Shown: positions 46,412 through 57,518, numbered from the stretch's first letter. The stretch: 64,000 nucleotides of DNA from Bradyrhizobium sp. CIAT3101 (GCF_029714945.1 NZ_CP121634.1:8453001-8517000), one strand, 5' to 3'. Translations and numbers: made by a program. The notes: generated by a model not told the origin, from the letters alone.

Positions 46412-47410
46412 ATGCGAGTAGCGGTCGTGAAAGAGCCTGTCATTAATACGTCGGATCTATCCGGCCGTGCGATTTATGACGCAACAGTCGATAACGTAAT
46501 GGCGTCCTTGCAAGAGAGCGGGCACGAGACGCTGCTTTGCGCGAGTGATGGAGGACTGCTCACCACGCTGGAGCAGTTCATGCCGGCCGATCCGCAAGGC
46601 AGCGCTTCCGGAATGGCCTTTAACATGGCTTACGGAAATAAGGGCGAGTGGCGTTGCAGCCAGGTTCCGACCATGCTTGAGATGGCTGGCATCCCCTACA
46701 CTGGACCGAGTCCGCTCGGGGCTGCACTTGAGCTCGACAAGGTGATTGCTAAGAAGCTCATGCGAGACGACGGAGTGCCGACACCGAACTTTCGAGTGAT
46801 GCGTACCGGGATCGAGAGCATCGGCGACCTGCGATTTCCGTTGATAGTGAAGCCACGCTACGAGTGCGTCAGCCTGGGAGTACAACTGGTAGAGGACACT
46901 AGCCGGCTGAAGCAAGCTGTAGAAGAGACGGTCACCGAATATTCGCAGGATGCGCTCGTGGAAGAATACATCGAGGGGCGGGAAATCTGTATCTCCCTAC
47001 TGGGAAACGAAGGGGTTGAGATCTTGCCTCCAGTTGAACACGACTTCGGCAGTCGCGAAACACACGTTATCACCCAGGAAGACAAATGTCATCGATCGAT
47101 CGCGGAGCTCCGGAAGATTTGCCCTGCTCAAATCGAAAATGAGCTTGCTTCGAAACTGCGGGATATTTCGCTTGCGACCTTCCGCGCCTGCCTTGGCCGG
47201 GATTATGCTCGCGTTGACCTTCGCATCGATCGCTCCGGCCACCCTTTTGTGCTCGAGATCAACTTCAGCCCGTCACTCCACAGCACGCACTCTTACGTTC
47301 GGGCGGCGATAGCTGGCGGATACAGCTTTGCGAATTTGACCGATCGCATTCTCGATCTCGCTCACAACCGGTATTTCGGAGTTGGTATCGCCGCGCGAAG
47401 CACGCGGTGA
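46412..47410 (+). CDS. D-alanine-D-alanine ligase-like ATP-grasp enzyme
   Basis: A 332-residue ATP-grasp ligase with Ddl organisation: NMAYGNKGEWRCSQVPTMLE followed by AGIPYTGPSPLGAALELDK near residues 70-110, PLIVKPRYECVSLGV (ATP binding, near 148), VEEYIEGREICISLLG (near 185) and VLEINFSPSLHS (Mg ligands, near 285). The usual HNxxGE motif is altered (NMAYGNKGE). GGAG lies six bases before the ATG. Unlike housekeeping ddl it is alone among IS debris, not with mur or fts genes. It may ligate unusual amino acids into a dipeptide or give altered cell-wall termini; both are inference. Intact, with no frameshift. Confidence 0.87.
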   Translation: MRVAVVKEPVINTSDLSGRAIYDATVDNVMASLQESGHETLLCASDGGLLTTLEQFMPADPQGSASGMAFNMAYGNKGEWRCSQVPTMLEMAGIPYTGPSPLGAALELDKVIAKKLMRDDGVPTPNFRVMRTGIESIGDLRFPLIVKPRYECVSLGVQLVEDTSRLKQAVEETVTEYSQDALVEEYIEGREICISLLGNEGVEILPPVEHDFGSRETHVITQEDKCHRSIAELRKICPAQIENELASKLRDISLATFRACLGRDYARVDLRIDRSGHPFVLEINFSPSLHSTHSYVRAAIAGGYSFANLTDRILDLAHNRYFGVGIAARSTR

Positions 47411-48813
47411 ATTGGAGGACCGACATCGCCGAACCCGGCCACGGGTCTCGGTCTGCCACTTTCCAATTTCAACTGACAGAAGCTCGCATGCGCTACCAGC
47501 GCCGAGATTAGCGATCTTCATTTGTTGTGGAGTGGAATATGAATGTATTTTGAATGTCTTTTGACCGCCGCGGAGCAGTTGGTTGGCTCGTCGCAGGGTT
47601 TCTACTCCGCGAAACAGAGGAACCCGAAATGCGATCGCGGACAGCTATCTGGTGACACTTGGCGGAGGTCGCCGATCTCGGATTCGCCGTTGATTTTCGC
47701 AAGGGGAACTGGTTGGTTGGGGGACGCGCGCGCATGTTAACATAAAGGCGTACAATTCGGCTCTATCAACCGAAATGTCTTTGAAATACGTAACGATCGC
47801 CCAACTGACTGATTCATCGATCCGTCGGAATGGGCTGCTCAGAGCGTGGATCGAACCGCCTGGGCCAAAGCGCTACAATCTCGTGCCGAATTGGTCGACT
47901 GCAAATGCGGTAACAACGCTGCATCGTCAATGTCTTTCCCTCGATACGCTGCATTAGCCAGCCACGGTGACATGCCGCTGTTTAGCACAAGCACTCAACC
48001 AATTGCGATGGGCGCACTCTCCGCTACTGATTTATGCTGCGGTGCCAATCTTGGCGCTCCCCAAAAGTACACTCACGCAATCCTCGTGAATACCTCGAGA
48101 CAGCAAACGGCAGCCTTGGATACTGGAGAATCGCTTATGATTTAACGTGTGGGAAGCTTTTATCTCACAGGACAGACCTCTGCTCCCTTAATCCCTGTAA
48201 GATCCCGTGTAGCCGTCCACGCCGCTATGGCGACTAGCCTGTGCATAATCAATCGTCTAACCGGAAGCGCGTCGCAATCGTGGATAAATCCTGGGGCTTT
48301 CAGAGTAACAATGAGGCTCATCGGAGTTGATCGCCCTCATACTCCACAACCGCGGCCCTTACACACCACCACAACACCGGCTCTCGAGATGGCTGATGCA
48401 ACGTCGGCCACCAGAGTAGGTAGTTTCTCGATCCCGCCAAATCAATTATCAATAATTGGCAGCCGTCCCGGAACTCTCGCTCCGTGCACAAATGCGCAAC
48501 CATTCTAGCAGTTAATCGTTGCGCGGAGCACGTCATCTCCAAGCAATAAAACAAACTAGCGTCGCCGCCAACGTTCGACAGAGTCAAATCATACACATAC
48601 CGGACCTCTGCGCATCGCGCTGCCCATTTGAGGTTTATGTTTAGGAGTATGAAAATTGGTAAAGTGCAATCATCGCTTACCCAGGTGGCGAAATTCGGTT
48701 TGTGGCTTAAGGCTAAATAACGTGGCTGGACCTTCTGCGGAAGAGGAAGGCATCCGACTACCCCGAGGGAATTGGAGACTTACGTGTAGGGCATCAACCA
48801 AGGGATCCTTATC
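47411..48813. other. Intergenic about 1.4 kb, probably decayed
   Basis: No gene recognised on either strand; the open frames are short and lack domain features. Likely contains the promoter of the CoA transferase gene near its right end. Confidence 0.4.
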
Positions 48814-50058
48814 ATGATTGCTGAGCAAGCAGCCGGCAGGCCGGAGACGTCGCAAGGAGAAGATACGAAAACTCTTGCCCGGCGACCGCTCCAAGGCATC
48901 CGCGTCCTGGATCTCTCGCACGTTCTAGCCGGGCCAATCTGCACCACCATCCTTGGGGACCTAGGCGCGGATGTCGTCAAAATCGAGAGGCTCGGTCACG
49001 GAGATATATCGCGCAAGGTCGAGCCCTGCCGCGAGGGGGAAAGCTATTACTTTGCCGCGCTAAACAGGAATAAGCGCAGCTTGGCCCTTGATCTGAAGCG
49101 CAATGAGGGCAGACGCGTCCTTGAAAAATTGGTGGATCGAGCGGACGTCCTCGTTGAAAACTTCCGCCCAGGCACGCTCGAATCCCTCGGTTTTGGGTAC
49201 GATCATCTCCTGGAATTGAATCCCGCCCTCGTCATCTGTTCGATCTCGGGTTTCGGCCAGACTGGCCCTCTGCGGGATTACAAATCCTTTGACCTCGTAG
49301 CCCAGGCAATGACAGGGCTGATAAGCCTGAGTAAAGAGGGTACAACACCCTTGCGTATTGTGATTGGTGACATTCTTGCCGGCGTGTATGGCTCTGTTTC
49401 GATCGCATCGGCTCTGGTCGGCCGCATTAGATCTGGTCAAGGCTGTGTGATTGATCTCAGCTTGTTTGAATCTCTCCTTACAACATATCCCTATTTTGCG
49501 AGTCGCTACTTGGCTGATGGTGAACTACCCACTCCGACAAGCTCCGGCGACGCTATGGCGGTCCCGTATGGTGTCTACCGCGCTGCGGACGACGACGTCG
49601 TCATCGCGGCTTACGGCGATCACTTGTGGCATTCCCTGTGCCGCGCCATCGACCTACCAGAACTCGCCGCAGATAAAGAGCTGAATACAAATGCTGGTCG
49701 TCTCAAAAGACGGCAAGAGGTCGACTCTGCTCTGGGCGAACGGCTTAAAGCGAAGACAGTCGCACAATGGTGCGACGTATTTGCGGCCGCAGGGATTCCG
49801 CATGCTCCGATTGCTAGCATTGGTGCAGCACTAGATCATCCACACACACGCTCTCGTGGTATGATCGTTGAATTCGAACATCCGAAGTGCGGAATCGTCA
49901 AAACCGTTGCTAGCGCCATTCACATCAATGGCGAACCTATCCCCGGATCTGCAACACCCGGTCCGATTCTTGGAGAGCATGCGGAACAACTCCTCACGGA
50001 AATCGGCTACAACTCCGCTATGATTGCGCAACTTCGCGCTGAAGGCGCTGTCGGATGA
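48814..50058 (+). CDS. CaiB/BaiF-family (class III) CoA transferase
   Basis: A 414-residue single-unit class III CoA transferase, the normal length. LQGIRVLDLSHVLAGPIC opens the Rossmann domain, LGADVVKIERLGHGD and NRNKRSLALDLKRNEGR follow, and the catalytic Asp lies in KSFDLVAQAMTGLIS near residue 161. The C-terminal HPHTRSRGMIVEFEHP is also typical. It moves CoA from one acyl-CoA to another acid, as in carnitine, oxalate or succinate metabolism. AAGGGA precedes the ATG by about 8 bases. A role with the acyl-CoA ligase and carnitine-dehydrogenase-like genes to the left is possible, but they are on the opposite strand 4.6 kb or more away. Intact. Confidence 0.9.
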   Translation: MIAEQAAGRPETSQGEDTKTLARRPLQGIRVLDLSHVLAGPICTTILGDLGADVVKIERLGHGDISRKVEPCREGESYYFAALNRNKRSLALDLKRNEGRRVLEKLVDRADVLVENFRPGTLESLGFGYDHLLELNPALVICSISGFGQTGPLRDYKSFDLVAQAMTGLISLSKEGTTPLRIVIGDILAGVYGSVSIASALVGRIRSGQGCVIDLSLFESLLTTYPYFASRYLADGELPTPTSSGDAMAVPYGVYRAADDDVVIAAYGDHLWHSLCRAIDLPELAADKELNTNAGRLKRRQEVDSALGERLKAKTVAQWCDVFAAAGIPHAPIASIGAALDHPHTRSRGMIVEFEHPKCGIVKTVASAIHINGEPIPGSATPGPILGEHAEQLLTEIGYNSAMIAQLRAEGAVG

Positions 50059-50219
50059 TTTTTAATCCGCGTATTTCCTTTGAGTAGGCAGCCTTTATCG
50101 CACGAATTGCACGCCAGGCTGGCCTGTCTGCAGAGCACGTGCGCTGAATCGCCACCTCGCTGCCCCAGACGACTTCAGGAGACTGTCGCGCGTCATGGAA
50201 AAGTGCCGCTCATATTACC

Positions 50220-51834
50220 TCAGATGATAATGTCATCGAAGCGCACCTTGGCGTCTGCTGAATTGGACACCGCGAGTCCGAGCAAGCCGCTCGCGAAGCG
50301 CGCCGTAGCGAGCGAGCGGCTTGCGGCGGTTCGGCGAAGGAACCTTTGAGGATTAACTACTAAGGAACGAAGCCTGGACCGATGTGTGATCTCTTTGCTG
50401 CTGATCAGCTGTCGAGCGGCCGTTGATCGCCAATTCTTCACCAATCGCTGCACCGTGCGCCGCTCATGGTCGCTGCAACGACCAGGCGCGTGCGTTTCCA
50501 ACCCGGAGAGAAGATCGACCGCGGGCAACTGTGGAGCCGCGGCGAGCCATTCCTCGATGATGTGAATGTAGGGGTCGAGCATCGATGGTCGACATGGCAC
50601 GGGCTTGCGTCGCATATAGCGACGCCGATGAATACTCCGCTGCTCACCCTGTTTCCAACCATCGCCGAGCGTTCGGGCACAGGCCACCAAGTCGCTGTGC
50701 TCCTGCGCGGCAGTCATCGCTGGCTTCCCAGCCCGCTCATCGACGCGCTTACCCAGCTCATTCTGAGCGTCCGCATCTGTGCCAGCAATGCCACCGGATC
50801 AAGCGTCCGGTATATCCTCGAGCCGACCTTTGAACGCCTCATTGAGCCTGGGTGGACTAACGCTCTTTCGTACGGTGTAGCGGGAGCAAGATAGCGCTTG
50901 ATCATTCGGTTTGAAGTCATTGATGCCGCTCCCTCATTTGCTCGCCTGTTTGCGGCTGCACGGTTGCACATCAAGTTCTTCCAGCCCTCGGTTACGCTGA
51001 AGAAGAAGCACCGCGAAGGCGCCAAGACCACCAGGCGGCGAACGATAGCTCCGTTCCTTTGTTTAATAAATGACTGATGGTTCTTTGTAGGCCCTCGAAC
51101 GAGTGACTTCGACATCGTGAGGACGGCACCACGATACGACCGTGTCGTTCATGAGGCGCTGTCGTATCAAAATCGAGTCCCCGAACGGGCCAGGGAAATA
51201 GGCTCTGCGCGCGCTCGAGAGCTTCGACCACAAGAGCTGGCACGGCCAGCGGAAAGCATTCGGTCCCCCCCCCCCTTTGCGATATCCACCATTGTTACCG
51301 TCTTAATGAACGAGCCGAATACGGACATGCCACCGTGCGCAACCAGATCCGCTTCGCAGTACCCCGGCGGAACCCCAGTCATTGAATGTACGCACCGGCG
51401 CTTGGCGCCGTAACAGCACTAGAAAAGCCCGCCCGCCGTCGTCGTCCTCCGGCTGCTGCGATCCTTACGTCGCTCCGCAGGCGATCGATCGTCGCCGCGC
51501 TCACCCTCAAAACCATCGGCAGAAAGTCTCAATTTGCCGTGCCGTTGAAGAGCCGCAAGCAAGAACGGGATCATCGCGACGAGCCACTTGCTGCAGAGCC
51601 GGTTAGACGCGTCCCATAGCACAATTATTGCCATGCGAATGGAAGCTCCGTAGGTCCGGCCACGCCGCCGCGGCACGGCCGATCCCGATGCCCCGTCAAA
51701 TGACAGCGCTCGGATCGTGTGCTTACCATCCCGCAACGGCGCATAGCTCGTCTAGGTTTCTTCCCTTCTCGAGCCCGCCCGCTCGCTCGATAACGCTCGG
51801 CCAGCGCTGATGTGATCTCGCGCTTTGCGCGCAT
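50220..51834 (-). pseudogene. Decayed DDE (integrase-core) transposase
   Basis: Minus-strand fragments in several frames follow the order of a large integrase-type transposase: KREITSALAERYRASGRA (start near 51834), RGRTYGASIRMAIIVLWDAS with CSKWLVAMIPFLLAALQRHG (51530-51670), GYCEADLVAHGGMSVFGSFI (51300-51370), VVEALERAQSLFPWPVRGLD (near 51200), then KRYLAPATPYERALVHP and RTLDPVALLAQMRTLR (50780-50900). A further piece, MLDPYIHIIEEWLAAAPQLP (near 50570-50630), looks like an IS21/ISL3-type N-terminus and may be a second element. An eleven-C run lies at 51265-51275. Non-functional. Confidence 0.75.
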
Positions 51835-52433
51835 GCTGATCTTCCCTGCCTTAGCGGCCACTGAACTTTTTCGGCAGCTCCGCCCCAGACAGGACAGGTA
51901 AGTTGTTCGGTGACATTTTTAGCAAGACAATGCGGGGCAGTTCCGGATGGCGTTTAGAGAGGACAGATGGCTGGTCTCTGCGCAGCATCCGCGCGAGTGG
52001 ATTGCCACTGCTGTGCCAGGAATTGATGAGGGAGCGTATTCGACCGCTGGGCTGCAGTTTGCTATGCAGATGAGCCCGTACGCCCGTCTGGCACGTTCGG
52101 CTGTAGCTTCTCCTAAAGGGGTGGGCCTTGCGCTGCCAATGGTAATGGTGAGTTGGCGTGATGCAGGAATGCGCCACTGGCACGCTGAAGGCCGAAGTGA
52201 ACAGCGGCGGCCTCTCGGGCGTGAGAAGCTCGGAACGCGATTGTCGGAAAGAGCCAGACCGTGCCCGGCGGAGCGACCGGGTCTGAAAATACAGTTGATG
52301 CACCGTCGATGCAACAGAGAGTGTGGTGCTCTCCCGCTAGATATCGGCATAATAGCGGCTGGCCGGGCGGGACAGCAAGCGATCGACGTTCAAAGCCCCC
52401 GAACGCATGAGCTTTTTGACCTGATACGAAAGG
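51835..52433. other. Intergenic, nothing recognised
   Basis: About 600 bases between transposase debris and the porin terminator; the long plus-strand frame at 51947-52477 shows no domain and covers the terminator, so it is taken as spurious. Confidence 0.4.
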
Positions 52434-52459
52434 CCTCCGGCGGGCATGCCGGAGGCCTT
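52434..52459 (-). terminator. Terminator of the porin gene
   Basis: A perfect ten-pair stem GGCCTCCGGC / GCCGGAGGCC with a six-base loop, followed on the minus strand by TTTCG. It lies about 65 bases after the porin stop. Confidence 0.85.
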
Positions 52460-52522
52460 CTTGGAGGTAACACTTAGATAAGTAAAACTGCCTTTTCTCC
52501 TTCCAGTAGATTGATAGAGAAA

Positions 52523-54034
52523 TCAGAAAGTCCGCTGAGCTCTAAGCAGAAGCGTAAGAGCATTCTGATCCTTGAGCTCGTAAGTAGCAGCGGGCTTGGC
52601 GATTGATGTCTGCAGAGGCAACGCCACCGTGCTTCCGCTCGCATACTTTTGGTCGAGCATCGTGTATGCGAGCTCGGCCGAGAAGGTAAGGCCTTTAACC
52701 GGAGTCCAGCCCGTCCTCGTGCCAACAACCGCGTAGTTGAAATCAGGATTGCAGCCTCCAGGACCGCTCGAGAGCGCGAGAGTTGCGACAAATGCGCCGC
52801 AAATATAGCCCTTGGCAGTCGTGTTGTAGCGCACGGCAGCATAGGCGCCGAAGATGCTGGAAGCCCATTGCGGGCTCCAGTTGTGGTTGTAGCCCCCTGA
52901 GATGCCGTAGGTTGTGGTTAGCTCCTGACCGGAGCCAGCCACGAATACCGCGTCAGACACACCAGATACCGCTACGCTCTGATAAGCACCGGCAATGCCA
53001 GTACCTCCGTACATCGCGTAGCTTGGCGCGCCCGTATAGTCGTGAAAGTTGTAGCGGCTTGCGCCATTGGTATAAACGCCTGTCACGCTGATTGAATCCC
53101 CCGCACCCGTGGGGATATTCTTGATCGACAACGCCAGTTGACCGGCCCAGCCCCACTTGTCAGCCGGGTGACCTGTCACCTCCGTCGCACCATAGTAGGC
53201 AGCATGATTATTGTGCGCCGCAGCAGAGGCCTTGAAGTAACCCCATGTCTGGTCAACAGTGACTGAGCCGATGAGGTCTGGAGCCCTCGCACCACCGAAG
53301 TCGCTGGCCCCGTACGCACCGGCGGCAAGTCCGCCAGCCGTCGCCGCGCTCACGTTCCAGATAGCAAGTTGGCTACGAGACACCGGATCCTCGGCCGAGA
53401 CCGACGCGATGACGCCTTGACCGAAATCAAACGTATACGCGACCTGGTTCGCCGGGTCCCAGCCGCCGGCGCCTGGTAGCTCAATGGCGTTGGCCGCATA
53501 CTGGCCCCACGGCGTGCTGAACTGGGACGTAGCTTTGCCGATCGTGAAGCCAGCGAATTGGATGAATGCGTAGTAAAGACCGGGGGTGCCGGAAGCGACT
53601 TGACTACCGATCGATGACGTGTACGTCGTACCACCTGTCCCGGCACCACTATAGGCTCCCCCAGTATAGGTGAAGGCGAACTCACCAAACGTGCGGACCA
53701 TACCGTATTCGGTGGCAGTGCGCGTATCCACCGTAATGTCTTGACGAGCGCGCCAGCTGTAATATTCGCTCAGGCGGTTCTGCGCGCCTCCAACAAAACT
53801 GGTTGGCGCGTCATAATGATAGCTCGTGCCGAATGTCGTTTCAGCACGCAGATAGCCGCCCAATTTGATGCAGGTGTCGGTGCCCGGTATGTAGTAGAAT
53901 CCAGCACCATACAATGAGCAGACCTTGACGTACTCGATCGCCTTGGCCTTGATGGGGAGATCGGCCGCCTGCGAACCGCCGATAGCGATTAGACCTGCCG
54001 TTGAACCTAGAAAAAGGCTCTTCGCCATCTTCAT
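52523..54034 (-). CDS. Porin (alphaproteobacterial porin_2 family)
   Basis: A 503-residue outer-membrane porin. A signal peptide (MKMAKSLFLGSTAGLIAIGG) ends before the QAADLPIKAKAIEYVKVC opening that is diagnostic of rhizobial Omp2b/RopA-like porins; CIKLGGYLRAETTFGT follows, and the protein ends in the terminal strand Phe (LLLRAQRTF). It should form trimeric 16-strand general diffusion pores. The ATG at 54034 follows GGAGGT at about nine bases; the frame extends to 54109 without similarity. A strong hairpin terminator follows. The sequence is intact and looks well maintained compared with its surroundings. Confidence 0.93.
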   Translation of the reverse strand: MKMAKSLFLGSTAGLIAIGGSQAADLPIKAKAIEYVKVCSLYGAGFYYIPGTDTCIKLGGYLRAETTFGTSYHYDAPTSFVGGAQNRLSEYYSWRARQDITVDTRTATEYGMVRTFGEFAFTYTGGAYSGAGTGGTTYTSSIGSQVASGTPGLYYAFIQFAGFTIGKATSQFSTPWGQYAANAIELPGAGGWDPANQVAYTFDFGQGVIASVSAEDPVSRSQLAIWNVSAATAGGLAAGAYGASDFGGARAPDLIGSVTVDQTWGYFKASAAAHNNHAAYYGATEVTGHPADKWGWAGQLALSIKNIPTGAGDSISVTGVYTNGASRYNFHDYTGAPSYAMYGGTGIAGAYQSVAVSGVSDAVFVAGSGQELTTTYGISGGYNHNWSPQWASSIFGAYAAVRYNTTAKGYICGAFVATLALSSGPGGCNPDFNYAVVGTRTGWTPVKGLTFSAELAYTMLDQKYASGSTVALPLQTSIAKPAATYELKDQNALTLLLRAQRTF

Positions 54035-54109
54035 TATAAAGACCTCCAGTTGTTTTAACTCAAGAATGGCTCGTCTCGCATTCAGGAGATTAGCCACCTT
54101 CGCCCCCAA

Positions 54110-54454
54110 ATCATTCCCGACCTACAGGGCCTTGCTCCAACACCACGGATTGATCGAACCCACTGATGTCGCGGTGCGGACCATTCCGCCGCTCGCGTTA
54201 TTACGTTGACAGATTGCGCTACTTAATGGCGCGAAAAGTTCGTCCGAAACGGACGAACGCGCGCGCTAGCGCGGACAGCGTGTTTAGAGCGCTTCACAAT
54301 CGTACGATTTGAACCTTATCTACTAACAGATGTACGTTTCGTACCCGCTCCCATACTTCGCGCAACAATTGCAACGATTCAGGCAAAGCTGAAGCGTCTT
54401 TCTCCGGTGAGGGCCGTCTTGTCGGGCTAAGACGAGTGCTGTGTAACAGCCCTT
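54110..54454. promoter_or_regulatory. Porin upstream region with two inverted repeats
   Basis: Contains a nine-pair hairpin GTTCGTCCG-AAA-CGGACGAAC (54238-54258) and a twelve-base palindrome CGCGCTAGCGCG (54262-54273), about 200 bases upstream of the porin start. They could be operators or a bidirectional terminator; which is not known. Confidence 0.5.
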
Positions 54455-55085
54455 ATGGACAGCAATAAGTTCGGTGCTCAGATTGAACGGTTCAAGGTTG
54501 TCGAGACTGGCCGTCGCTGGACCGACGATGAGAAAGTCAAGATCGTTCTGGAGAGTTTGAAGGCAGCGCGTGCGGTCTCGTCGACAGTACGACGATACGG
54601 CATTTCGCGCTCGCTCCTATTGACTTGACGACGATCGAGTGGGACGCGGACGAGCGGTACTGAACAACTCAGTCAGCGTTTGTGCCGGCGATGAGGGTGC
54701 TGACTAACCGGCGGTGCTGCCAATAGCTTTAGCGTGGCCAGCGATCGGACATGGAGGTTATCATCGGCAAGGGCTGCCGGGTGGACGCCGGTGTTGATAT
54801 GACCGCGTTGTCTTGCGTGTTGGATCTGCTGGAACGGCGATGATCCCGATCGCGGCAGAGGCGAGAATTTGGATCGCAACCGGTCACACTGACATGCGCG
54901 AAGGCATGCGGGCCTGCCATTGCTGGTGCAAGAGGGACTGGGGCAAGATCCTTTTGCCAGTGATGTCTTTGTGTTCCGTGGTCGTGCTAGCACCCTGATC
55001 AAAGCCCTTTGGCGCGACGGAGTCGGGCTGTCGCTCTACGCCAAGCGACTGGACCGTGGCCGGTTCATCTCCTATGGCCTTTGTC
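54455..55085 (+). pseudogene. IS66-family tnpA and tnpB remnants
   Basis: A TnpA N-terminus from the ATG at 54455 reads MDSNKFGAQIERFKVVETGR and KVKIVLESLKAARAVSS and stops at 54628; its C-terminus appears as VDAGVDMTALSCVLDLLERR (54780-54840). TnpB starts MIPIAAEARIWIATGHTDMR at 54840, then shifts frame to DVFVFRGRASTLIKALWRDG, ending near 55085. Both genes are broken and TnpC is absent. Confidence 0.88.
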
Positions 55086-55199
55086 AACTATTTTGAACAC
55101 AGCTTCCCGATCGCCCGTTTGGGGACGTGGATATTTGATGCATACGATCCGCATGGGTGAGGACGCCGAGTGTTCTCGACGGTCGCTTAGACTCCTATG

Positions 55200-56040
55200 C
55201 GGGGATTGGCTACCCCATGATGACGGTGCTCGAAGGGCTGCCTCGCTCTGGCCTCGGACGTGGGCGTTTCCGCTGTCCAAAATGAAAATGAATTCGAACG
55301 ACTGAGCGCTTTCCGCGCGCGGTAAGCTTCCGATATGTCTTGTGCAGACGTATCTGCGCTTTCCAGGCCCGAGCAACCCCGCGCGATCGAACTGCCCGCC
55401 TTGGTGATGCCGCGCGGCCTTACTGTACCGCCGCTGCTGTGCTCGCCTGGGGCGAGGCCGAGGCAACGAGCTGCCGCGGATGAGCAAAGCGGGAGAAGTA
55501 TCCGATCTCGGCGAGTATAGTAGCGGCGACGATCGGACCAACGCCCTTCAAGGCTGCAGAGCCTGCATCCGTTTGGCCACGGGGAGTTCGCGAGTAGTTC
55601 GCGGATTTGCCCCCGACGCAGACGAGCCAAAATGATGGCGTCGCGCCGGTCATTCTTGATCCGCTCGCCCGGCTTGCGTGGCGTCAGCGACGGGCGCGCA
55701 CACTCTGCAGATCATCTCCATTGTCGAGAATTGACGTTGAACGTTGTAGTCGCATGATCCAGCCTCGTAGACGAACTCGACGACACCATGTCGACGCGCC
55801 CGACTCCAAGCGAATTTGCCGATTGCCGTCGGATCGTTCTTGATAGTGCCGACATGCCGAACCTCAACCGCTCGCCCAACGTCCGCCACAGAACTTTTCT
55901 CCTTGTGTGTATGTCGAGACCAACGAAGACACAAACCGATTGATAGCATTTCCCCTTCCTTGCCGACTCCAATCCAGGCGACACCCAAGATGCGAGCACG
56001 GGCAGCAAAAGGCCATGTAATCTGGCGGTGACCTTGGCCT
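55200..56040 (-). pseudogene. IS110-family transposase, frameshifted
   Basis: From the right: VCVFVGLDIHTRRKVLWRTL (near 55930), VRHVGTIKNDPTAIGK and GVVEFVYEAGSCDYNVQRQF in another frame (55740-55870), then LKGVGPIVAATILAEIGYFS and RFAHPRQLVA (55450-55560). All belong to one IS110/IS116 transposase with at least three frameshifts. Confidence 0.88.
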
Positions 56041-56651
56041 GCACTTTATGAGCCTCACCGGATACTTACGCTGAGGCGGGAGCTCAATTTTGTTACCGCC
56101 GTTGGACGTCCTCAAACTGGTGCGCCTTCCTGAGCCGCTCAAATCGCAATTGCCTGAGGCGAGATCGAGGCTAAACCCATCGGCTTCAACTTGCTGCGAG
56201 CAACAGCACGGCGAAGATCGATTTGGTCTTTCCGATGGACTATGAGCGAATGGAAATGGCATGCAGTGGCAGCCTGGCTCAAAAGGCTTGTAGGAGCTTA
56301 AGCCGCCGCGATGCCGATTGCGTAGCCTCACGGCTCCCTCAGGTCTGCCCTATGCTTGCATGGAATTATCGGTGAGCAGCCGCGCTGGGATTGGCTCCTC
56401 TCCGTGAGGATCAATACAGACCGCATTTGTCCAAAATCCCTGACCCTTTAGAGAGCTGAACGCGCTGGTCATCCTTTCGGCAGCTGGTATATTAACCCAA
56501 GTTGCAACGTGCGTGTGCTCAGCCCGATCGGCCGCCGTTCGGGAGGACCTGTAGAACTTCAGCCGGCAAACATGTCTGGTTGGTAGCAATGCGGAGGGGA
56601 GATCCGCGACGGACCGATACGCGGATGCAACAGTCCAATTGTAATTGTCCG
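56041..56651. other. Intergenic, nothing recognised
   Basis: About 600 bases with no supported gene. Confidence 0.35.
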
Positions 56652-57518
56652 CTAAATTGAACTGACGTGGGAATCGAAGCTGGCACACACCCCATCGGTC
56701 GCTGAGCTAACGAACTCGGTCGCAAAATAGGCGCCGGTAATGAGCTTGTAACAACTGCATGCCTTCTGTTCGAGGCTACGCCGATCCCTGATCTGCAATA
56801 TGCCACGCGTTTTTCGAATCAATTCTTGCTGTTCGAAACGGATCAGCGTTTCCGTTACCCCAGGGCGGCGCAATCCCAACATAGAAGAAAGGTAGTCATG
56901 GGTGATTGGAAGCACATCAGCCTGGAGAGCGTCACTCGCCAAACAGAGCCAGCACGCCAACCGTTTTTCCCGATCGTGTCGAACACCGCACAATCCAGTC
57001 TGAGCGCAATGCAAGTTCTGCGCTTGGACATACCGAACGAGATGTTCACGTACTTCGGAGCACTTGGGCAAGAGCCGTCGCAACTCCTGGACGAGAATTC
57101 TGTATGCGCTTCCGGAAACGAGGACAACAGATTGACGTGTGGCAAGATGCCCTTCGGCGAGAAGCGAGGCCCCGACCACGCCTCGATGGCCTATTACGGC
57201 TGTTTCAAGGATGCTTTCCGCCGCGAGGATCCTTAGCGACACGAGGCCCGATTCTATAAAGTAAATGTGCTCAATTTGCTTTTTAGGTTCTTGAAGGATC
57301 ATGCGTTCTCTCAGAACGACCGGCTCGAGGTATTCTCCTATTGCCGCGAGTTCTTCAAGGGCAATGCTCGCAAGAATCCCGTTTTTCACAAAGGGCCGCG
57401 TCCCGGAACAAACCGGACTCCGTCGATAGAGCAATCCCTGCATATCAGATGCCTGTTTAAAAGTTGCGGCTTCCAAATATTTGCGCCCGCCGGAGACGGA
57501 TAGGAACTGATCGGTCAT
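56652..57518 (-). CDS. Crp/Fnr-family transcription regulator
   Basis: A 288-residue regulator from the ATG at 57518. The cyclic-nucleotide-binding-type barrel spans roughly residues 55-175 (ILQEPKKQIEHIYFIESGLV, ETAVIGHRGVVGASLLAEGH), followed by the Crp-type HTH PITHDYLSSMLGLRRPGVTE near residue 205. No FNR-type cysteine cluster is evident at the N-terminus, so it is more like the Crp/Fnr group that responds to other signals. The start is uncertain: TTG at 57560 and ATG at 57443 are alternatives. No clear target gene is adjacent. The frame is intact. Confidence 0.85.
   Translation of the reverse strand: MTDQFLSVSGGRKYLEAATFKQASDMQGLLYRRSPVCSGTRPFVKNGILASIALEELAAIGEYLEPVVLRERMILQEPKKQIEHIYFIESGLVSLRILAAESILETAVIGHRGVVGASLLAEGHLATRQSVVLVSGSAYRILVQELRRLLPKCSEVREHLVRYVQAQNLHCAQTGLCGVRHDREKRLACWLCLASDALQADVLPITHDYLSSMLGLRRPGVTETLIRFEQQELIRKTRGILQIRDRRSLEQKACSCYKLITGAYFATEFVSSATDGVCASFDSHVSSI

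Noticed and set aside
51947..52477. 176-codon plus-strand frame
   Set aside because: Reads through the porin terminator palindrome and has no domain.
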